From assembly GCA_023450335.1 (NCBI GenBank), contig JAEXHA010000148.1, positions 1 to 8,946 of the forward strand: DNA of 8,946 nt, written 5' to 3'. The notes under the pieces were generated by a model. That model saw only the letters and a list, made by a program, of their open reading frames with translations. It had not been told where the DNA came from and ran no database searches. Positions 5,921 through 8,946 of the stretch are shown here, piece by piece (positions within the stretch are counted from its first letter, which is position 1; every line of letters starts with the position of its first letter). A program made the translations under genes and the position numbers. This stretch comes from Actinomycetes bacterium. Its GTDB lineage: Bacteria > Actinomycetota > Actinomycetes > Actinomycetales > Microbacteriaceae.

Positions 5921-6454
5921 ATGAGCAAGGTGATTCCCGGTCGCATGACCCATCGTCACGACGGCGAACTCGTCGTCTTCCATATCGGCATGCAGATCAA
6001 CCGCTGGTGGCGTCCCGATCTGTGGCTGCCGGCGTTCACGGCCATGCCCGGCATGCTGCGCGAGCTGATGGCCGACCCGTCATCCGGCTTGCTGGGATAC
6101 GAGCTGATGTTCGGTCGCGGCGGCCCGTACGCCGTCCAGTACTGGTCGTCGCTGCACAAGCTCTACGCCTATGCCGCCGAACCCGCGCAGCAGCACCGTC
6201 CCGCCTGGACGCGGTTCAATCAGGCGGCGCGCCGGGTGCCCGGCGCCGTGGGCGTGTGGCACGAGACCTTCGTCGTCGACCGCGCCGAGAGCATCTTCGT
6301 GTCGACGCGCGCGATGGGGCTGCCCAAGGCCACCGCCCTCGTGCCCGTGGGGCGGCGTCATGACCGGGCATCCGCCCGTGCCGCCGACGGCCGCACGCCG
6401 GCATCGGCCCCTACGGCCGTCGCGCCGACAGGCGGCGGGTCTGCTCAGAAGTAG
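5921..6454 (+). CDS. DUF4188 family protein (monooxygenase-like)
   Basis: This 177-residue protein starts at ATG 5921 after GAGGAG (5910-5915), 5 nt away; a GTG at 5915 overlaps that site and is unlikely. The body matches DUF4188 as I know it: 'GELVVFHIGMQINRWWRPDLW' style text at about 15-35, MPGML(R)EL at 42-49, 'GLLGYELMFGR' at 56-66, 'VQYWSSLHKLYAYA' at 72-85, H92-x-x-AWTRFN at 95-100, and GVWHETFVV at 111-119. DUF4188 proteins are often labelled monooxygenase-like and are related to dimeric alpha/beta-barrel (ABM-type) folds; no substrate is established. The family domain ends near 'ALVPVG' (139-144). The last 33 residues are Ala/Pro/Arg-rich, without structure I recognise, and run 10 bp into the convergent next gene. 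Expression is probably switched by the divergent MerR protein. Family call strong, chemistry unknown. Confidence 0.88.
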   Translation: MSKVIPGRMTHRHDGELVVFHIGMQINRWWRPDLWLPAFTAMPGMLRELMADPSSGLLGYELMFGRGGPYAVQYWSSLHKLYAYAAEPAQQHRPAWTRFNQAARRVPGAVGVWHETFVVDRAESIFVSTRAMGLPKATALVPVGRRHDRASARAADGRTPASAPTAVAPTGGGSAQK

Positions 6455-6882
6455 CGAAAGCGCTCGGGGCCGAGGTCCCAGGGATCGCGGTCGAGGTACT
6501 CGGCCGCGGCGCGGAAGACGCAGCCTTCGATCATCATGCGGCGATGCAGGTCGTCATCGCGGTGCAGGTGGCTCAGCCGTTCGATGGGCAGTCGATACAG
6601 GATGATGCGCTTCTGATCGCGCAGCACGGTCCAGCGGGGGATGCCGTCGTCATCGGACGCCGGGGGCATCATGCCCACCTCGAACCGCACTTCGCGCAGT
6701 TCGGACCAGCCACTGCGCAGGAAATCCGCCGAGGTGGCAACGGCCAGGTCGAACCGGTCCATCCGCGTCTCGAGCGGCGGCAGCGGCGGCCGGACGACGG
6801 GGCTGCGCCCCTCGCGTCCGTGGCGTCCGTGCCGGGCCGGCCGCCCGCGTTGCGGGGCCGTGCGTGTCCGCCGCCTCATCAT
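6445..6882 (-). CDS. Zincin-like 'metallopeptidase family' protein with degenerate HExxH
   Basis: This 145-residue protein starts at the first of two adjacent ATGs (6882-6880), because TAGGAT lies exactly 6 nt before it (leaderless). Residues 1-30 are Arg/His/Gly-rich and probably disordered. The folded part starts near 'MDRFDLAVATSADFL' (41-55) and includes 'RIILYRLPIERL' (92-103), which matches the 'ITLYRGPLERL' segment of the small minimal-zincin (PF06262-type) proteins. In those, the next helix holds HExxH; here the aligned residues are I118-E-G-C-V122, so both zinc-binding histidines are lost while Glu119 remains. It is therefore probably not a protease as drawn. It is divergent from the DUF3499 gene, a pairing I recall from other actinobacteria, and overlaps the DUF4188 gene tail to tail by 10 bp. 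The family call relies on my alignment by eye and context. Confidence 0.72.
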   Translation of the reverse strand: MMRRRTRTAPQRGRPARHGRHGREGRSPVVRPPLPPLETRMDRFDLAVATSADFLRSGWSELREVRFEVGMMPPASDDDGIPRWTVLRDQKRIILYRLPIERLSHLHRDDDLHRRMMIEGCVFRAAAEYLDRDPWDLGPERFRYF

Positions 6883-6888
6883 GCGTCC

Positions 6889-6894
6889 ATCCTA
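6889..6894 (-). promoter_or_regulatory. -10 element for a leaderless zincin-like transcript
   Basis: On the minus strand TAGGAT is followed by GGACGC and the ATG at 6882. GGAT within the hexamer could be read as a weak ribosome binding site, but the TANNNT-N6-start spacing matches other genes in the window. Confidence 0.5.
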
Positions 6895-6914
6895 GGCGGG
6901 CCCGGTCGAGGGCT

Positions 6915-6985
6915 GAGTGGATGCCGGAAGCCGACCGCCACGCATCTCCCACGCCGGATCCGCGACCGCGCCGAGTGGATGCCGG
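6915..6985. repeat. Direct repeat GAGTGGATGCCGG, two copies
   Basis: The 13-mer GAGTGGATGCCGG occurs at 6915-6927 and 6973-6985, 58 bp apart, in the 158-bp gap between the divergent zincin-like and DUF3499 genes. Each copy is preceded by a CTGA- or CCGA-type context. The second copy is the left arm of a hairpin. No coding function is apparent. Confidence 0.6.
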
Positions 6986-7007
6986 GGCGCCGCGGCGCGG
7001 CATCCAC
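6975..7007. repeat. Perfect 10-bp inverted repeat upstream of DUF3499
   Basis: GTGGATGCCG (6975-6984) pairs perfectly with CGGCATCCAC (6998-7007) around a 13-nt loop that itself contains GGCGCC. It lies 21 bp upstream of the DUF3499 -10 hexamer. It could be an operator, or a terminator against transcription entering the DUF3499 gene. Confidence 0.55.
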
Positions 7008-7027
7008 CACCTCGGCGTACCGCCCGA

Positions 7028-7033
7028 TAACGT
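7028..7033 (+). promoter_or_regulatory. -10 element for a leaderless DUF3499 transcript
   Basis: TAACGT fits TANNNT and ends 7 nt before ATG 7041. The only purine-rich stretch (GGAG, 7035-7038) is 2 nt from the ATG, too close to serve as a ribosome binding site, so leaderless translation is the simplest reading. Confidence 0.5.
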
Positions 7034-7040
7034 CGGAGCG

Positions 7041-7247
7041 ATGCTCGAGAGACTGTGTTCCAAGGTCGGCTGCGCCCGTGAGGCCGTGACGACGCTGACG
7101 TACGACTACGGCGACCAGATGGCGGCCGTGGGCCCGCTCGGCGGCGGCAACGACCCGCATGCCCACGACCTGTGCGCCATCCACACCGACCGGCTCTCGG
7201 TGCCCAAGGGGTGGCTCGTCGTGCGCCACGAGACGCTCCGCGTCTGA
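7041..7247 (+). CDS. DUF3499 family small zinc-ribbon-like protein
   Basis: This 68-residue protein starts at ATG 7041. It begins MLERLCSKVGCAREAVTTLT and continues with 'TYDYGDQMAAVGPL', a segment I recognise as DUF3499, ending 'WLVVRHETLRV'. C6 and C11 (CX4C) with C45 and H48 (CxxH in 'HDLCAIH') could form one zinc site. There is no signal or membrane segment, so it should be cytosolic. DUF3499 has no known activity. The frame is open further upstream to 6864, but that text runs through the hairpin and does not resemble the family, so the short start is preferred. The gene is divergent from the zincin-like gene and 50 bp upstream of ahcY on the same strand; a GC hairpin between them and a separate ahcY promoter suggest separate transcripts. 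Confidence 0.87.
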   Translation: MLERLCSKVGCAREAVTTLTYDYGDQMAAVGPLGGGNDPHAHDLCAIHTDRLSVPKGWLVVRHETLRV

Positions 7248-7257
7248 GCGCGGTCTG

Positions 7258-7271
7258 CGCCGCCCGCGGCG
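7258..7271. terminator. GC hairpin between DUF3499 and ahcY
   Basis: CGCCG (7258-7262) pairs with CGGCG (7267-7271) around a 4-nt loop, directly after the DUF3499 stop and before the ahcY -10 hexamer. There is no T-tract. It would separate the two transcripts if it terminates. Confidence 0.35.
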
Positions 7272-7285
7272 GGCCGGCTGCGTGG

Positions 7286-7291
7286 CAGAAT
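7286..7291 (+). promoter_or_regulatory. -10 element for a leaderless ahcY transcript
   Basis: CAGAAT is 4/6 to TATAAT and lies exactly 6 nt before ATG 7298. No Shine-Dalgarno sequence precedes the start. The first base departs from TANNNT, so support is a little weaker than for the other leaderless genes. Confidence 0.45.
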
Positions 7292-7297
7292 GGCCCA

Positions 7298-8755
7298 ATG
7301 CCCGCTGCCCTCACCGCCCAGGACTTCGCCGTCGCCGACCTCGCGCTCGCGGAGGCCGGTCGGCACCAGATCCGCCTCGCTGAGAACGAGATGCCCGGCC
7401 TCATGGCGCTGCGAGAGGAGTTCGGCCCGTCGCAGCCGCTCGCCGGTGCCCGCATCGCGGGCTCGTTGCACATGACCGTGCAGACAGCCGTGCTCATCGA
7501 GACCCTCGTCGCCCTCGGCGCACAGGTGCGCTGGGCCAGCTGCAACATCTTCTCCACCCAGGACGAGGCCGCCGCGGCCGTGGCCGTCGGCCCCGCCGGC
7601 ACTGTCGAGGCGCCCGCGGGCGTGCCCGTCTTCGCGCACAAGGGCGAGACGCTCGAGGAGTACTGGGCCTTCGCCGACCGCATCTTCGACTGGTCGGCCG
7701 AAGGCTTCGACGGCCCGAACCTCATCCTCGACGACGGCGGGGACGCCACGCTGCTGGTGCACAAGGGCGTCGAGTTCGAGCGGGCCGGCGCCGTGCCCGC
7801 CACGGCGGAGGGGGACTCGGCTGAATACGGTGTCGTCCTCGAGACGCTGCGTGCGTCTGTGGCGCGTGACCCGCAGCGGTTCACCCGCATGGCATCGGGC
7901 ATTCTGGGCGTCACCGAGGAGACCACCACCGGCGTGCACCGCCTGTACGAGCTGCACGCGGCCGGCGGGCTGCTGTTTCCCGGCATCAACGTGAACGACT
8001 CGGTGACCAAGTCGAAGTTCGATAACAAGTACGGCATTCGCCACTCGCTGCCCGACGGCATCAACCGCGCCACCGACGTGCTGATGGGCGGCAAGGTCGC
8101 CTACGTGGTCGGCTACGGCGACGTGGGCAAGGGGGCCGCCGAGGCGCTGCGCGGCCAGGGGGCCCGCGTCATCGTCGGCGAGGTCGACCCCATCTGCGCG
8201 CTGCAGGCGGCGATGGACGGCTATCAGGTGGCCCGGCTCGAGTCGGTGGCAGACCAGGTCGACATCCTCATCACCGGCACCGGCAACACCCGTGTCGTCA
8301 CGGTCGAGAACATGCTCGCGCTCAAGCACCTCGCCATCGTCGGCAACGTCGGCCACTTCGACGACGAGATCGATCTCGCCGGGCTCGAGGCGGTGCCGGG
8401 GGTCCAGAAGGTCGAGATCAAACCGCAGGTGCACGAATGGCGCCTGCCCAACGGTCGCAGCGTGCTCGTGCTCAGTGAGGGCCGACTGCTGAATCTCGGC
8501 AATGCGACCGGCCATCCCTCGTTCGTGATGAGCGCCTCGTTCACCAACCAGGTGCTCGCGCAGCTCGAACTGTGGCAGCGCATCGAGGAGTACCCCGTCG
8601 GTGTGTACACCCTGCCGAAGATCCTCGACGAGAAGGTCGCCCGCCTGCACCTGGCAGCGCTCGGTGTCGAGCTGACCGAGCTGACCGAGGAGCAGGCCGC
8701 GTACATCGGCGTTCCCGTCGAGGGGCCGTACAAGCTCGACCACTACCGGTACTGA
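7298..8755 (+). CDS. ahcY: S-adenosylhomocysteinase (SAH hydrolase)
   Basis: This 485-residue protein starts at ATG 7298 and ends GPYKLDHYRY. It reversibly splits S-adenosylhomocysteine into adenosine and homocysteine with tightly bound NAD, and so keeps methyltransferases active; it is cytosolic and usually tetrameric. Visible motifs: H58-M-T60 and 'CNIFSTQDEAAAAV' (82-95) in the substrate domain; DDGGD (D146); EETTTG (E208); NDSVTKSKFDN with K238 and D242; the NAD-binding GYGDVGKG (272-279); GNVGHFDDEID with H353; LLNLGNATGHPS with N399 and H406; and C-terminal K479 and Y483, which reach the neighbouring subunit's NAD. It is about 50 residues longer than the human enzyme, mainly from the insert at about 150-195 shared with mycobacterial and plant forms. 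Position 247 is Ile where the human enzyme has Cys195. All catalytic residues are intact. It is flanked by GC hairpins, so it is probably a single-gene transcript. Confidence 0.99.
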   Translation: MPAALTAQDFAVADLALAEAGRHQIRLAENEMPGLMALREEFGPSQPLAGARIAGSLHMTVQTAVLIETLVALGAQVRWASCNIFSTQDEAAAAVAVGPAGTVEAPAGVPVFAHKGETLEEYWAFADRIFDWSAEGFDGPNLILDDGGDATLLVHKGVEFERAGAVPATAEGDSAEYGVVLETLRASVARDPQRFTRMASGILGVTEETTTGVHRLYELHAAGGLLFPGINVNDSVTKSKFDNKYGIRHSLPDGINRATDVLMGGKVAYVVGYGDVGKGAAEALRGQGARVIVGEVDPICALQAAMDGYQVARLESVADQVDILITGTGNTRVVTVENMLALKHLAIVGNVGHFDDEIDLAGLEAVPGVQKVEIKPQVHEWRLPNGRSVLVLSEGRLLNLGNATGHPSFVMSASFTNQVLAQLELWQRIEEYPVGVYTLPKILDEKVARLHLAALGVELTELTEEQAAYIGVPVEGPYKLDHYRY

Positions 8756-8800
8756 GCGCTGCGCGCCGCGCCTGCGGCGGGATGCCGGGTCTCAGCGCTC
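8754..8800. terminator. Nested inverted repeats between convergent ahcY and the next gene
   Basis: GAGCGCTG (8754-8761) pairs perfectly with CAGCGCTC (8793-8800). Inside, CGCCGC (8764-8769) pairs with GCGGCG (8774-8779) around loop GCCT. The outer arms include the last bases of both stop codons. Its symmetry and position fit a bidirectional terminator; there is no T-tract. Confidence 0.45.
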
Positions 8801-8946
8801 GGGAAAGCCGCGCACCGCGCCGGGGCCGGCGGTCAGGCGCGCCACGCGCTCGGTCTCGAGCGTGATCGAGGCGAACTCGCGGTCGCGGCGCAGCGCGACG
8901 ACGGCCCGCAGAAACGTCTCGGGGTCGGCAGCGGGCACGGGGGCGA
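8792..8946 (-). CDS. Unrecognised protein, C-terminal 50 residues (5' end outside window)
   Basis: On the minus strand a frame is open from the right edge to a TGA at 8794-8792. The last 50 residues include 'DPETFLRAVVALRRDREFAS' and 'ITLETERVARLTAGPGAVRG', ending GFPER. Almost every codon ends in G or C, as in the real genes here, and the arrangement (tail to tail with ahcY, 36 bp apart) is normal, so I take it as coding. I do not recognise the family from this tail: it looks soluble and charged, with no membrane segment or cysteine. Confidence 0.6.
   Translation of the reverse strand, partial: APVPAADPETFLRAVVALRRDREFASITLETERVARLTAGPGAVRGFPER

Noticed and set aside
6864..7040. N-terminal extension of DUF3499 from upstream in-frame starts
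   Set aside because: The extra 59 residues are Arg/Pro-rich, run through the hairpin and the zincin-like start, and do not resemble the family, which begins near 'RLCSK'.
7248..7297. SAH riboswitch upstream of ahcY
   Set aside because: The 50-bp spacer holds only a short GC hairpin, without the conserved SAH-aptamer core, and the promoter spacing suggests there is no 5' leader at all.
7106..8743. Long antisense frame (545 codons) opposite ahcY, and another (6892-8094)
   Set aside because: They mirror the codon structure of ahcY, whose catalytic motifs are complete; the antisense products look compositionally random.
1..8946. tRNA, rRNA, insertion sequence, prophage or defence-system content
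   Set aside because: No cloverleaf-like or rRNA-like stretch, transposase motif, phage gene or toxin-antitoxin pair could be recognised; the lone HNH protein is not enough to claim a defence system.

Overview
The window is very G+C-rich, dense and strongly biased to G/C at third codon positions. Gene content (a GT2-type polytopic glycosyltransferase tail plus a DUF5719 protein, DUF3499, a zincin-like 'metallopeptidase family' protein, ahcY) points to an actinobacterium, most likely a Microbacterium-like member of the Microbacteriaceae. That assignment rests on gene content, protein style and promoter style, not on a database search.

Layout. 1-2193 (+): C-terminal membrane part of a large glycosyltransferase that begins outside the window. 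2190-3587 (+): DUF5719 cell-envelope protein, start/stop overlapped with the glycosyltransferase. 3637-3978 (-): small HNH-type protein. 4051-4395 (-): DUF2200 protein. 4532-5233 (+): DsbA/thioredoxin-fold lipoprotein. 5240-5854 (-): MerR-family regulator, divergent from 5921-6454 (+), a DUF4188 protein. 6445-6882 (-): zincin-like protein with a degenerate HExxH, divergent from 7041-7247 (+), DUF3499. 7298-8755 (+): S-adenosylhomocysteinase (ahcY). 8792-8946 (-): 3' end of an unrecognised gene. Nothing indicates rRNA, tRNA, CRISPR, insertion sequences or prophage.

How the parts relate. The glycosyltransferase and DUF5719 protein form a translationally coupled envelope unit. The zincin-like/DUF3499/ahcY part resembles a neighbourhood I recall as conserved in Actinobacteria (whiB2 - DUF3499/metallopeptidase - manB/manA - sahH), but no phosphomannomutase or mannose-6-phosphate isomerase lies between DUF3499 and ahcY here. 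The genes from 4.0 to 6.45 kb look like individually controlled accessory genes placed inside that neighbourhood. The MerR and DUF4188 genes share a short, A+T-rich intergenic region with overlapping divergent promoters that have long (19-20 bp) spacers and a repeated GATAGT half-site, so the MerR protein very probably controls both.

A recurring architectural theme is leaderless expression. Four genes (HNH, DUF2200, zincin-like, DUF3499) have TANNNT exactly 6-7 nt before their start codon and no Shine-Dalgarno sequence; ahcY has a near match (CAGAAT) at the same spacing. The DUF5719, DsbA-like, MerR and DUF4188 genes have conventional ribosome binding sites. No wholly new multi-gene defence or biosynthetic system could be supported. 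The best leads are the MerR/DUF4188 switch, the two enzyme-like proteins that lack catalytic residues, and the leaderless cluster.
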